From NCBI GenBank assembly GCA_012862575.1, contig BLSF01000013.1, positions 124,001 to 188,000 on the forward strand: DNA of 64,000 bases, in the 5' to 3' direction. Made by a program: the position numbers and the translations under genes. The notes beneath the pieces are model-generated. The model did not search any database. It saw nothing but the letters and a program-made list of their open reading frames with translations, and was not told the origin of the DNA. Source of the stretch: Parietichytrium sp. I65-24A (Eukaryota; Sar; Bigyra; Thraustochytrida; Thraustochytriidae). Positions 21,636-31,236 of this stretch are shown one piece after another. Position 1 is the first letter of the stretch. Every line of letters starts with the position of its first letter.

Positions 21636-23004
21636 CTTGCCTTCCGCCTTCCGGTTTACAATTTACACTATCCCTGTGCGCGAGGACACGTCCAGAGAGG
21701 GACGTCCCGCTGCGGTGACTACCGAGTACCTCCAAATGGCGGTAGTAGTAGCAGCCCCAGCTGGAGGGGTTGATAAAGGCTAGCTGGCTAGAGTAGTGCT
21801 TGGTGTGCTTGGTGTCCGCGAAGCGTCTGACTGCGGAACGTTTACCTGACACTTTTTGTCTTTCTGTCGAAGGTGTCTAGGAGTTAGTGTAACAAGATTG
21901 GTATGACCGAGTGGAAATGCGACTGAGAAACGTAATTAGTGAGCAGCTTCCTAATTGTATAGTGACGCTAAGAAGCAGTCTTAGCTCGGTGCTTAGCAGC
22001 CACTAACAGATCTTCAAGAGCAGAGAATTCACTGCAGAGAACTCCTATCTATCAGCGGTACTACTTTAGTAAGTAAGCTCTGTCCTCACCATCTCTCGCA
22101 ACTTAACACTAACACAGAGTACTGAGTACCAGTCCTGTTAACCGAACGATATACAAAACTTTAATTAATAGCACTCACCACTCGGCCTGCTAAGATTCCC
22201 TCCACCAGATCTACTATCACCTATTACCCATACTCATTAACGAGAGTGTCAGATAGAGAGAATAAAGGAGCCTTAAACCCGCGGTAAATAAACCGTCTAC
22301 CTTTTCATAGTCTAGCCTATTAAATCGGAAGCAGTCAGTCCCTGTCCTACTAGTTGCTAGCACATTGCTGATGAAGAATTGACTAATTGACTACAGGTGA
22401 CTACAGATGACTACTACAGTGTTGCCAATGACATTGACAGTGAATACAGTGAATGGAAAGAATGGAATCTCTCTTCCTCTCACAACACTCACATCATCTC
22501 ACTCACAACATCTCACAACACTGTCTTTTGTCTGTCAATACAAATCTGTCAATCAAACAAAATGTCTCACTCACTCAGCCAAAGTGAGCGTTCACTCACT
22601 GTCAGTGTCAGTGTCAGTGTAGCGCACAGCTCACCAAGAGTGAGAAGCAAAGAAGCAAAGAAGCAAAGAAGCAAGAGCCACTCACTGCCACTCCAACACG
22701 GAACTCGCGCCGTCACTCAGCAGTCAGCAGTCAGCAGTCAGCAGTGCCCGCTGCCATTGTACCTGTGCAGGTGCATCTCATCTTCTGGAGTTGAGTTTGA
22801 GAGGGTGGCCGTGGGCTGGTGGAGGGCTCAGCGGGGACTGGTCAGTCAGCGGTGAGAGATTGGGTGTCAAATTGTGTGGGACTTCTGCTTGAGACTGGAG
22901 GTTGTAAAGAGCGAGAAACTGCGCGGTGGGAAGGCGTTAGGTCGGGGAAGGGTAGGTTGGTAGTTTTGGTTGGTAGGTAGCGAGAGGTTTCTCGAGGAGC
23001 AAGG
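21636..23004. other. Gene-poor divergent spacer with short tandem repeats
   Basis: No supported gene. It holds an AGTACTGAGTAC cluster near 22117, a GTCAGT repeat (about 22597-22620), a GAAGCAAA repeat (about 22643-22675) and a CAGTCAG repeat (about 22717-22745). All lie 250-400 bases before the PHD gene, probably in or near its promoter. Confidence 0.5.
22597..22745 (+). repeat. Cluster of three short tandem repeats
   Basis: GTCAGT times four, then AGAAGCAA times four, then CAGCAGT times four, separated by unique sequence. Confidence 0.75.
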
Positions 23005-23812
23005 ATGTACGGACAGGCTTTGCGGCATGGGTCCAGGAAAAAGTGCTTATTGCCGCGCGAGCTGGACAGATACCCTCTCCACGTGGCAGTTGACTTTCGC
23101 AACTGCTCGGCGAAAACGCTGCGAGGTTACCTCGAACGGTACAAGTTGGAGTGCGCGCCGGAAGCCACGGTAGCGGACATGGCTCGAGTAGTCGCCAAGC
23201 ATTACAACCGCACGCTGGAAGTGCAGGAGGAGGAAGTTGTGTACAACTTTGTTCAGTATTTGAACGACTACAACGCCGATCCTGGAGCCAAACGTGCGAA
23301 AACCAAAAAGCATGGCACACGGTCTGCTCGTGATGAGCAGTCCGGTGAAGAGGAAGAAGCGCAAGCGCAGCCGCAGACGCAGGCACAGCCCCTGTACTGT
23401 ATTTGCAATCGAGTTTCGTTTGGGGAAATGATAGGTTGTGACAATGACGGCTGCAAAATCGAATGGTTTCATGTCGGTTGTGTAGGAATAGAGCCCAACT
23501 CCATGAAGGGAAGAGAGTGGTTCTGCCCGGATTGCCGCGCCGAGAAAGAGAAGGAAAAAGGCAAAGACGAAGGAACAATTCGCGTGACAAGAAGCGACTC
23601 GAAACCGAAGGGCGTTCGGGAGCGCGTAAAACCAAAACCGAAGCGTAAGTTGGAAAGAGACGTGGTTTGTCGCTCGAGCGCAGCAGAGATGATTGCGTGC
23701 TGACCATTTCATGTTCCGCTTTACAGGAAAACTGCCAGAAAGCCGAGAAAATTCTGGGCCAAGCAAGCGCAGAGCCACTGCAGATGTCGAAGAATCTGAA
23801 GTTAGCTCATAA
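23005..23812 (+). CDS. SAP30-like Sin3-binding domain fused to ING-type PHD finger
   Basis: 241 residues after removing one 82-base intron: exon 1 is 23005-23644 and exon 2 is 23727-23812. Residues about 26-90 ([20 protein letters not shown], then VVYNFVQYL) match the Sin3-interaction helix bundle of SAP30. Residues about 130-182 are a PHD finger of the ING type: [15 protein letters not shown], then [12 protein letters not shown] and WFCPDCR. The Cys4-His-Cys3 ligands are complete, including the aromatic Trp expected to contact methylated H3K4. The C-terminus is basic, a likely nuclear localisation signal. This fits a reader subunit of a Sin3/histone deacetylase complex, combining roles that in animals and yeast sit on separate subunits (SAP30 and ING/Pho23). 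Without splicing, the frame reads 19 unrelated codons and stops. The spliced tail ends ...VEESEVSS. Confidence 0.8.
23645..23726 (+). other. Spliceosomal intron, 82 nt
   Basis: GTAAGT donor (phase 1), branch-like GTGCTGAC near 23696, pyrimidine-rich stretch and TTACAG acceptor. Joining restores a Lys/Arg/Ser-rich C-terminal tail that ends in TAA at 23810-23812. Confidence 0.8.
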
Positions 23813-24258
23813 CACAGAATGTACAAACTGAGTTTTTCTCCTCCTTTTCATTCGTCTTTTGCTTGAATGAGAAGGAATCAGGTGTGACGATCAGCCGCGA
23901 CATTCCCTCAGCCTCCTGGCAGGTCAAAAGCAGAGGTGCTCATCACTGTGGCGCATGCTGCTGCCAACGCAATAATCTTATGTGTCTTGTCACTCATGTA
24001 CTTTGCTGTGCTACTCGCTCCCAGGTGCTACTCGCTCCCAGGACATCCCAGTACTCCCTGGTCCGAGAGTTACGTACCGGTACTGGACTGGTGTAATCTG
24101 GAGGTCGTTTGGAAGAAACACTACAGTATCTTCTCCAACCTAGGCCTGCCTTTACCGGTGCCGGTACAGTTTACTGAAGTAGTTGAAGTTGACTGACACT
24201 GTGAGTCTGTTCGTCCGTCATCCATCGTTCTGAGCCGAACCGTGAGGTCTATCGCCAC
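23813..24258. other. Spacer between two plus-strand genes
   Basis: 446 bases with several tandem-like CTACTCGCTCCCAGG copies near 24010-24040 and ACCGGTACTGG palindromic words near 24075. No gene is seen; it should contain the promoter of the acetyltransferase gene. Confidence 0.45.
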
Positions 24259-25197
24259 GTGAAGGCTTTTGATGGTCGGTTGGCGCGGAGCCTCAGCACG
24301 GTGCGGTCTCTGGCGGGTCTGGATCGGAGAAAAGGCTGCAGGGAGTGCGTCAAAGTTGGCTTCTTTTCCCGGAAAATGCTGTCCAAAGCTGCAGTAGAGC
24401 GCCTTGTTGCGTACGGGCTCAGCGGGCTCGCGGCATACTTGGTGTTCAAGAGGATCATGAGAGCGTGGAAGGACCGTCTCGCTCTCGCGAATTTGATCGC
24501 AAGCCTCGGGAACGACGACCCGTTGTACAGAAAGGAGCTGCCCGAAGTTTTGGTGGGCGAGTTTGCCAAAATGTTTGCGAAAATATTTCATCAGAACCGA
24601 ATGTACAAGTCGCTTTATCAGGGGAAGAACGAATGGAGGAAAACGGTGCTGGAAGATCTCTTCACTGTTCACACCATTATTGCGTCAAGCCACGGCCGAG
24701 TTAGATTTATGGTGGATGAGCAGCGCCGAATGCCGGGGAGCAGGGTGCCTGTTCCAGTCTGCTTTGCTTCTCTTTACAAATCCTCCGCGCCGCAACCAGG
24801 CCTCATCGATGTCCTTACTGCTGGGGGTATCCCTGTTTTCTTGCAGCTCGGCGGAAACGCTTTCAAGCGGTCTTACACATTTGAGGACTGGCTCCTGAAG
24901 CGCAGGGCTGAATTGGCTCCTCAAAAGGAATACCTGTGCTTGGACCATCTGTTTGTGAGGGACGGGGACAGGGCACAGGGCTTGGGGTCCAAAATGTTAG
25001 AAGAAATATTGAAGGAAGCCGACGGAAAGGGTCTCCCGATGCTTGTTACAATTCCAGACCAGAACGCGGTTAGTTTCTTCGAGCGTGTTGGATTCAAACT
25101 GCTTCGAAAAGAAACCTTCAAATGTGAAGAAGCGGAGAAGCTTGACACGCAGAGCTTCGACTTGTGGCTCTTGTGGAGAAGCCCGAGTAGTTCCTGA
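24259..25197 (+). CDS. GNAT-family N-acetyltransferase with N-terminal membrane segment
   Basis: 312 residues. The C-terminal third (about 225-295) carries the GNAT acetyl-CoA-binding core. LDHLFVRDGDRAQGLGSKML contains a variant of the Q/R-x-x-G-x-G/A pyrophosphate loop. VTIPDQNAVSFFERVGFKLL is the typical strand, N-A, then YE.GF-type motif. Residues about 49-65 (LVAYGLSGLAAYLVFKR) are a single hydrophobic segment flanked by basic residues, so the enzyme may be membrane-anchored with its catalytic domain in the cytosol. An alternative start at Met40 (24376) would give a protein beginning just before this anchor and is plausible. The 70-220 region is helical and not recognised. The acceptor substrate is unknown. 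Confidence 0.75.
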   Translation: MKAFDGRLARSLSTVRSLAGLDRRKGCRECVKVGFFSRKMLSKAAVERLVAYGLSGLAAYLVFKRIMRAWKDRLALANLIASLGNDDPLYRKELPEVLVGEFAKMFAKIFHQNRMYKSLYQGKNEWRKTVLEDLFTVHTIIASSHGRVRFMVDEQRRMPGSRVPVPVCFASLYKSSAPQPGLIDVLTAGGIPVFLQLGGNAFKRSYTFEDWLLKRRAELAPQKEYLCLDHLFVRDGDRAQGLGSKMLEEILKEADGKGLPMLVTIPDQNAVSFFERVGFKLLRKETFKCEEAEKLDTQSFDLWLLWRSPSSS

Positions 25198-25542
25198 ATG
25201 AAGTGCCGAGCTCTGGTAAAAACGCGAGCGTTTTCGTTCGCTAGCTTGATCGAGCTCCTTTTAGAAACGCCACATTCGAGGCGGAGGGGAAATCTGTAAC
25301 CACCAAGCCTTGGAATTTTATTTTAACACAACACCTGTTCTTATTCCTTTTTTACATTTTGTTTTACTTGGACAACTGCAGAGTTTCGCTGTGAAGTTGG
25401 GAGTTGTTTTATATATGATATTATATTTCATTCAAGAATCAAATTACAGATCTGGAAGGCGAAACTTTAGGATGCTGCTGCATCAAGCTGCGTGACGCCA
25501 GGTATAGGAGACGTCGGTCTGGAAGAACCCCCTCTGAATAGT
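25198..25542. other. Convergent spacer
   Basis: 345 bases, AT-rich toward the right, with reverse-strand AATAAA (TTTATT on the plus strand at 25317-25322) about 220 bases past the stop of the minus-strand gene. No gene is seen. Confidence 0.45.
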
Positions 25543-26991
25543 TTAGAGATCTGGAAGACGGAACTGCTTCGACTGCTGGTTCTGGTTCTGGTTGTAAGGG
25601 CTTGCATATGGCATATTGCCGTACTGTGGGTTGCCCATTTGGGAGTTTTCGTAAGGGGAGGCGACTACAGAACCGGTACTGTTCATCTGAAACTCAGAGT
25701 TGCCGCCGCTGAGCTGCTGCTTCCTCTTCTTGTAAGCAAAACCCGCAGCGCCAAGAACAACAGCTGCTGCGCCAACTCCTGCAATAGCAAGTCCGGCAGA
25801 TCCAGAAGATTCAGAAGATTCATCACTGGAAGCATCAGCGCTAGAGTCCGTCGAGTCAGTGGATCCGGCCACCGTCGTTGGAGCAAGAGTTGGTGCCGAT
25901 GTTGGTGCGACAACCGCTTTTGGAACACTCTTGCCCGCAGGGAAGTAAGCCTCGAGTGCAGCAGCCGTTTCCGTATCGAGCTTGGCGCCCTGACCAAGAA
26001 GTGCAAGGATTTGTTCGAGGAGATCATCTGGGAGGCCGTTTGCAATTGCTTCCTTGATGTCATCCAGAAGGCCGCTCAAATCGTCGTCTTCCAACAAGCC
26101 CTTGATTGCGTCAATCGCGTCGTTGATCAGATTTTGGACATTGTCAGGCAAGTTGTTGATGAGATCCTGCAGTCCTGGGATGGTGAGGGCATCAGGGAGG
26201 GTGGCGCCGTTGAGCAAGCCAGTGAGTGCAGCAATAGCGTCAGCATCGAGGACGCCCCCGTTCTGCAGGGCTTCGATGATCTTTGTCAGCAAATCGGTAC
26301 CAGCTCCACCAGCGAGGGCATTATTAATGAGATCCAAAATGTCCTGCACGTTAGGTAGGTTGAGTTCTCCGAGCAGTTGCTCAAGGATTGTCTTCAGAGC
26401 AGCAGGGAGCTGGTCCAGAATACCTCTCAAGTTTGGGATCGTGATCGAAGCTGGAAGAACCTTGCCCTCAGACAGATATACGTTGGCCTGCTCGATAGTA
26501 GTCGCTGTCAAAACTGCGCTCTCGCTGCTTGCAGTGGTGATGATAGTGTCAAGAAGATCTTCTGGGATTGCATTGCCAGTCAGATCGTTGATGATGTCAA
26601 GAATTCCCTCCAGCAAATCAGTGTCATAGACGCCAACCATCTCCTTGATCTTGTCAAGCAGCAGATCGGAGAGGGCCTGGACGATGGTCCTCAAGACGCC
26701 GGTGATTGCTGTGCGCAGGTCATCAGGGAGGCCGCTCATCAGGCCGTCGATGAAGTTGATGAGGTCATCAATCCAGTTCTCTGCATCAATTTCGGAAAGG
26801 CTATTCACGCTGCCCTCAAGAGCGCGATGGGGGACTTTGACCTCTGCGCCGCGAAGTTCTGTGAGGTGCCTTGGAGGCACCACCAAGGCGGCGCTCAATT
26901 CGTGCGCTCCATGGGTCGAGTCCGCATTTCCCACGGTTGCGAAGACCAGCACAGCTCCTGCAAACTTTGCGAGCTTCATCTTGCTTAACAC
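25543..26991 (-). CDS. Type I membrane protein with helical repeats and PT-rich stalk
   Basis: 482 residues. A signal peptide (1-23, hydrophobic LAKFAGAVLVFATVGNA) leads into an ectodomain of about 330 residues. This is built from imperfect Leu/Asp-rich helical repeats in which phrases such as GLPDDL, NLPDNVQNLI, ILDLINNAL and IPNLRGILDQLP recur, roughly 80-100 residues apart. A short Pro/Thr/Ser stalk (APTSAPTLAPTT) and an acidic Ser-rich segment lead to one membrane span (about 398-418, LAIAGVGAAAVVLGAAGFAY) followed by KKRK. The cytosolic tail is Asn/Gln/Tyr-rich with YxxY-like repeats (NPQYGNMPYASPYNQNQNQ). This layout suggests a cell-surface adhesin or receptor; no catalytic motif is seen. 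The PT stalk is shared in style with the Ser-Gly protein of this window. Confidence 0.8.
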   Translation of the reverse strand: MLSKMKLAKFAGAVLVFATVGNADSTHGAHELSAALVVPPRHLTELRGAEVKVPHRALEGSVNSLSEIDAENWIDDLINFIDGLMSGLPDDLRTAITGVLRTIVQALSDLLLDKIKEMVGVYDTDLLEGILDIINDLTGNAIPEDLLDTIITTASSESAVLTATTIEQANVYLSEGKVLPASITIPNLRGILDQLPAALKTILEQLLGELNLPNVQDILDLINNALAGGAGTDLLTKIIEALQNGGVLDADAIAALTGLLNGATLPDALTIPGLQDLINNLPDNVQNLINDAIDAIKGLLEDDDLSGLLDDIKEAIANGLPDDLLEQILALLGQGAKLDTETAAALEAYFPAGKSVPKAVVAPTSAPTLAPTTVAGSTDSTDSSADASSDESSESSGSAGLAIAGVGAAAVVLGAAGFAYKKRKQQLSGGNSEFQMNSTGSVVASPYENSQMGNPQYGNMPYASPYNQNQNQQSKQFRLPDL

Positions 26992-29138
26992 CGCAAAAAC
27001 TTATTCCGTCTCGGTCTGAGAAATTCAATTTTGATCTTTTGGATCAAACTTGTTGTTGATTGCTGCTGCCTCGAATTCTGGGTTTGCTTCTGTCCGTGAG
27101 TTTCCGACTGTCAATGGAAAATCTTGGCCACTCCGTGTACCGCGACTCGTAGTAGATACTGCTACGAGCTACTGCATAAGGTGTTGTAGTGCACAAATGA
27201 ACAGTCCGTTTTCAAAACACTCGACTTTCGACAGCCATACTGAGCACCGCGTGCGGGTTGTCCTCTGATGAACACTCACCCGTACTAGGTAGCGCTATCA
27301 GCACTGGTACTAGTACACATCCGACAATAATTCAATGAATGGTGTGGTTTTCTCGGCACCGTACGCTATCTAGCGCTGTCAGTATCGCATTGCATCTGTG
27401 GAGTTGAGTTGTTCACCAATGCTTCATTCACCATGCTTCCTTCTTTCTTTTTCTTTCTTTCCTTCCTTCCTCCGTCCTTCTGCGGCACACATGGATGGAT
27501 ATCAATCAGCAAACCTCTCAAGACTCCCAAGAGTCCGTCTACCTCTGTTTACCGGCACGCTACGCCAGAGTCCGAAAGGCTGAACCAAATATCGACCACT
27601 TTTTTCCAATTTGGACTGCTTTGTAAGCTGTTGGCAGTGATGATCTCAAGGTTTGAGGCCAGCCTTCTACACATCCACGGAAAAGTTTACTCTACACCAA
27701 AACCACGCTGACAACGGTGACTTGGATCCGAAAAGAGTTTCACATGATCGCGATCAAGCGCTCTTCCTACTCCAATCGTGGAAACCCATGGGGCGAAACG
27801 CACTTTGCTCTTTCGCGATCATACCAACCTCTTCCGAACCCGTCTATTTCGCTGCAGTCGACTGTCTGCCCATACATAGGCCCCTTCATTCCCTCGGCAG
27901 AGCATGAGCATCACACTATCACATTGGCCATCGCTCGACGTTTGCGTACTCTCTTGAAAGCAACCAAACACGTCCCCTATCCTATACCAGGTACCCTAGA
28001 TCATCTGTCCTCCGTCTTTTCTTTTCCTTGCGACTCGAAAGTCACTTTCACAGGTCATCTGAACTGATCAACTGATCAACTGATTGCTTTTGCATTCGCT
28101 TGTCCTGCGCCACGCGCCAAGTTTCCGACCACTACGAATACCCATAGCAACTAAGCCTCGCGTGCGGTGCACACTCTCGTATCAATACAATGTAAAGTCT
28201 ACTAACGGCTGCATGGCGGTTAGCTAGCAAACAGTCTACTAGTGGAAAGCGCGTCCTCCATAGCCATGTTATGCCATGTTGCTATAATGTTGCTACAATG
28301 CGTCCCTGGGAAGAGACACCTTGCTTGCAGCTCAGAAGGTTTAAAGCCCGCGAATCAGAAATCAAGATACTGAGTACTCAGAACACCATGATCCCACTTG
28401 ACGCAGATGTGTATATGGTGGAAGCCAGCGGTCTCATAGAAGAGTAGGCCGTTCAAAGATGCGCGGCTCAAGGCGTAATCGCCATGAGGGGACTGAGAAG
28501 TGAATTTTCGAAACAGCATGCAAGTATGAGTTTGCATTCGCACCCAACCTCGCTAGTACTCGTGCTGCCATGCTTCTCACAAAATATCTTACAACTCAGC
28601 TGAACAAACCTGTTTGCCTGGCTGTAAGTAACTTCGTCTGAACGTTGCAAGCCTCTCGTTGGTTCCAAGGATGATGCGATCCATCTCTCGCGAGTTGACT
28701 GTCTCCAAGACGTACATGATGATGAGTAGCGTGTGGTTAGCGATAAGAATGCTTTCGCGAGCTGCCAATAGCTAGAGTCAGGAGTCGATGCCCTTCGAAA
28801 TCTCCACACCCTCATGCGTCCCATGCGCGTGACGCGACCCGTTGCCCTTCTCAGATTAGAAGTAGCAGAACGCACCCTCAAACATGTCAATAAACCTACC
28901 AGATGACTCTCTTGTTGATCTCTCTTGTTATCTCTTGTTCAGAACATGAAACGCCAGGAAGGGACCGCTTCTGGCGGTACTGACTGGGACTACAGGATGG
29001 TTTTGAGTGCGGCCTAGGATTGAAAGCAAAGATTGCGTTGTTGCTCGCAAAATTTCAATCTACTGCCAGCTATGAGAGCTGTTGAGCGGCAAACGAAAGT
29101 GACAAGTAAACTTTCGCACACCTCAAACGGTGCCAATA

Positions 29139-29162
29139 AGCCCGAGCTGAGCGCCTCGGGCT
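29139..29162 (+). repeat. 8-bp perfect hairpin followed by T run
   Basis: AGCCCGAG, an 8-base loop, then CTCGGGCT followed by TTT. It has the shape of a bacterial intrinsic terminator but lies in a eukaryotic spacer with no gene ending there, so its role is unclear. Confidence 0.7.
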
Positions 29163-29190
29163 TTTCGAGACTTACTCTTATCAGCGAATC

Positions 29191-29256
29191 AACTGTAGCA
29201 GTGAAGACCTCACATGAGTTCATAACTGTAACAGTAAAGACCTCACATGAGTTCAT
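29191..29256 (+). repeat. 33-bp tandem duplication
   Basis: Two adjacent 33-base copies starting AACTGTA and ending GAGTTCAT, with two mismatches between them. Confidence 0.85.
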
Positions 29257-29653
29257 GAGTTCGCACAATTTCTGTTTCTATAAAAGCGTAAAGATAAAGA
29301 CTAAGCATGGCCTGGCAAAGGAAATCGCCCAAGATGTACTGTTGAAAGAGTGAGTCGTGAAATGGCGAGTGAAATGGCGTGGCCGAGATGACACTGTATA
29401 GGGATCCGCGGCTCACACTGGAGAACGGGCGAGAATATCCTTATCCCCACCTTTTTCACGGCTGTTGCAAAGCTCGGGTGGCGGGGTGGAAGGGACAGGG
29501 TGTTAGGTAGTGGGGGGGAAATTCGCGGCAAGATAGTGCAATTTCTTGGCAAAAGAGAGGGGGAGGGGGGGGAAAGGGGGAAGTAAAAGTACACCCAACA
29601 AAGCATTGCTGTATACAGTAGTCCGAATGTAAAATTCTTGGAGCGAATCTCAG

Positions 29654-29709
29654 CTTTAAGAAATCTCATCATTTTGCGTCATTTGGCAAAATGATGAGAT
29701 TTCTTAAAG
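29654..29709. repeat. Perfect 24-bp inverted repeat with 8-base loop
   Basis: The arms 29654-29677 and 29686-29709 are exact reverse complements around the loop GTCATTTG. The core of each arm reads AAGAAATCTCATCATTTTG or its complement. Such a stem would form a stable RNA hairpin or DNA cruciform. No flanking target duplication or coding sequence is seen. Confidence 0.85.
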
Positions 29710-30292
29710 ACCAGGAAGGCAGCTCCTTGTCAATCTGTTCGTAGCAGGAGCTGGCCAGTCAACGAGCGACTCCCTGCTGAACGCAAAACGGACTGGTCCC
29801 ACAAACATTTCATGCAGATATGCAAATGGAAACATGTTACACTCTGGCTTTCAAGGTAAACCCTGAGTTTGCCTTTCACTGTCAGTCCCATCCGTGAATC
29901 CGTAAAAATGGGTCTGCAAAGATAGTGTTGAGATCAAATTGCTGAGCGAAGTCACATTGTAGGCCGCCCACGTGTCGAGGGGGGAGACGGATACGGCAGT
30001 GGGTTCGAGCGACACGTTTGCGACGGACCAGCTGCACGTAGTTTGCTCATAGTGCTTCATTTGCGTCAATGAAAATGTCTAGCTTTGCAAATCTAACCTG
30101 GAAACTCAGGCCATGGTTTGCTTGTCAATTCTTCGATTATAGAAACTCAGTTCATGGTTTAGCTTCCGTCTATGGAATCGTTAGTACATATCAGTGTCGA
30201 GAGCGCGAAGAACTCGGGCAGGCACATTAAACTCGATGTGTTCAGTATTTACACATTGTGTGCGTTTGCGCCTCGTGTCAAGCACCATCGTT

Positions 30293-31236
30293 CTATTCCT
30301 TTCGAGCTAGAATTTCACCATTCACGTAGTAAAAATTACTCCCCGCCTCTTCTGGCCAGGAAGCCCAAGTTTTCGAGATAGCCTCGAGGTCTTCGCGCGT
30401 GGCGATGCCATACTCGACCGCCTGCTTTGCAAAGTCGCTGTGGAGAGCTCGGTCTCTCCACGCATGGCCCCAATCCTCGCACTCCTCCTTTGTCACGTAA
30501 CTCACCACACTCAACCCCATCTCAAGACTCGATTGATCAAATCCGCCCTTCATCATCCAAGCCGGCAAGTAACTTCCAGCGTCAGGCTGTGCATCATTCT
30601 TGACGCATGTCGCTCGATAGATTTGCCTCCATCGCTCCAGCTCGGGAAGTGGAGGGTACACGAGCATTGAGCGATAATCCGCTTCACGAGCTGCAAGCAC
30701 ACCGCCGGTCTTTAATACGCGACGCATCTCTTTGATCGCGTTCACTGGGTCGACCAGGTGCTGAAGAACCTGATGCACGTGCACGACATCAAAGCTCTCA
30801 TCCTCGAAGGGAAGCGCGTATACGTCTGCGACTTGAATTTCAACATTGTCTCGCCCAGCCTTAGCCACACTGTCCCTGGCCTTTTCAATCACCGACCCCA
30901 CTGCATCGATACCGACAACTTTGGAGCAATACTTTGCGAGCCCAGCAGTGATGGTCCCTGGTCCGCATCCAACATCAAGCAACGTGGTGCTTTCGCGCCG
31001 TAAATTCCCACTTTTAATCAAATACGCCGCGCAACTCTCGGCAGTACGCTTGGCGTGCTGTGACACCACGCTTTCATGATGCCCCTTCGCCGGTACGGGC
31101 TGTCAGCCTCCGCCGCTGCTCTAGAATCACCCTTCCCCGATGCACTTACGTGAGTGTACACTTCCTGCACTTTTTTGCTCGCGTCTTTGGAGGTACTCAT
31201 GGCGCGACTTGCAGCCTTTCCTGCTGCCCTCAACAT
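30293..31236 (-). CDS. Class I SAM-dependent methyltransferase (UbiE/type 11-like)
   Basis: 292 residues after removing a 65-base intron: exon 1 is 31236-31150 and exon 2 is 31084-30293. The splice joins VQEVYTH to GHHESVVSQHAKR in frame; the unspliced readings miss GHHES or run into unrelated sequence. Motif I is LLDVGCGPGTITAGLA. A motif-II-like acidic strand ends (VVGIDA), and ADVYALPFEDESFDVV and LKTGGVLAAREAD follow as motifs II and III. The C-terminal half is helical with Trp-rich segments (WGHAWRDRALHSDF). Similar fungal and protist enzymes share the start YTHGHH and the motif HAKRTAE; these comparisons are from memory. A basic, Ala/Ser-rich N-terminus could be a mitochondrial presequence. 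The methyl acceptor is unknown. Confidence 0.8.
31085..31149 (-). other. Spliceosomal intron, 65 nt, in methyltransferase gene
   Basis: Donor GTAAGT after CAC (31149 downward), branch-like GGCTGAC about 20 bases before the acceptor, and acceptor GCGAAG. The AAG acceptor is weaker than the CAG used by the other two introns of the window, but it restores the expected YTHGHH protein start exactly. Confidence 0.75.

Larger units (their letters stand above)
26992..30292. other. Gene-poor spacer with hairpins and tandem repeats, 3.3 kb
   Basis: No gene is supported. It contains AGTACT-like clusters (27308, 28371), a terminator-like hairpin (29139-29162), a 33-bp tandem duplication (29191-29256) and a perfect 24-bp inverted repeat (29654-29709). 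Two related 20-base segments (GAAACTCAG..CATGGTTT) also lie near 30100 and 30144. Open frames up to 140 codons lack convincing composition. A G-rich/C-rich strand-biased stretch lies at 29500-29585. Confidence 0.5.

Noticed and set aside
22937-23826. Antisense frames of 256 and 259 codons over the PHD gene
   Set aside because: They are shadows of the zinc-finger gene; composition is not protein-like.
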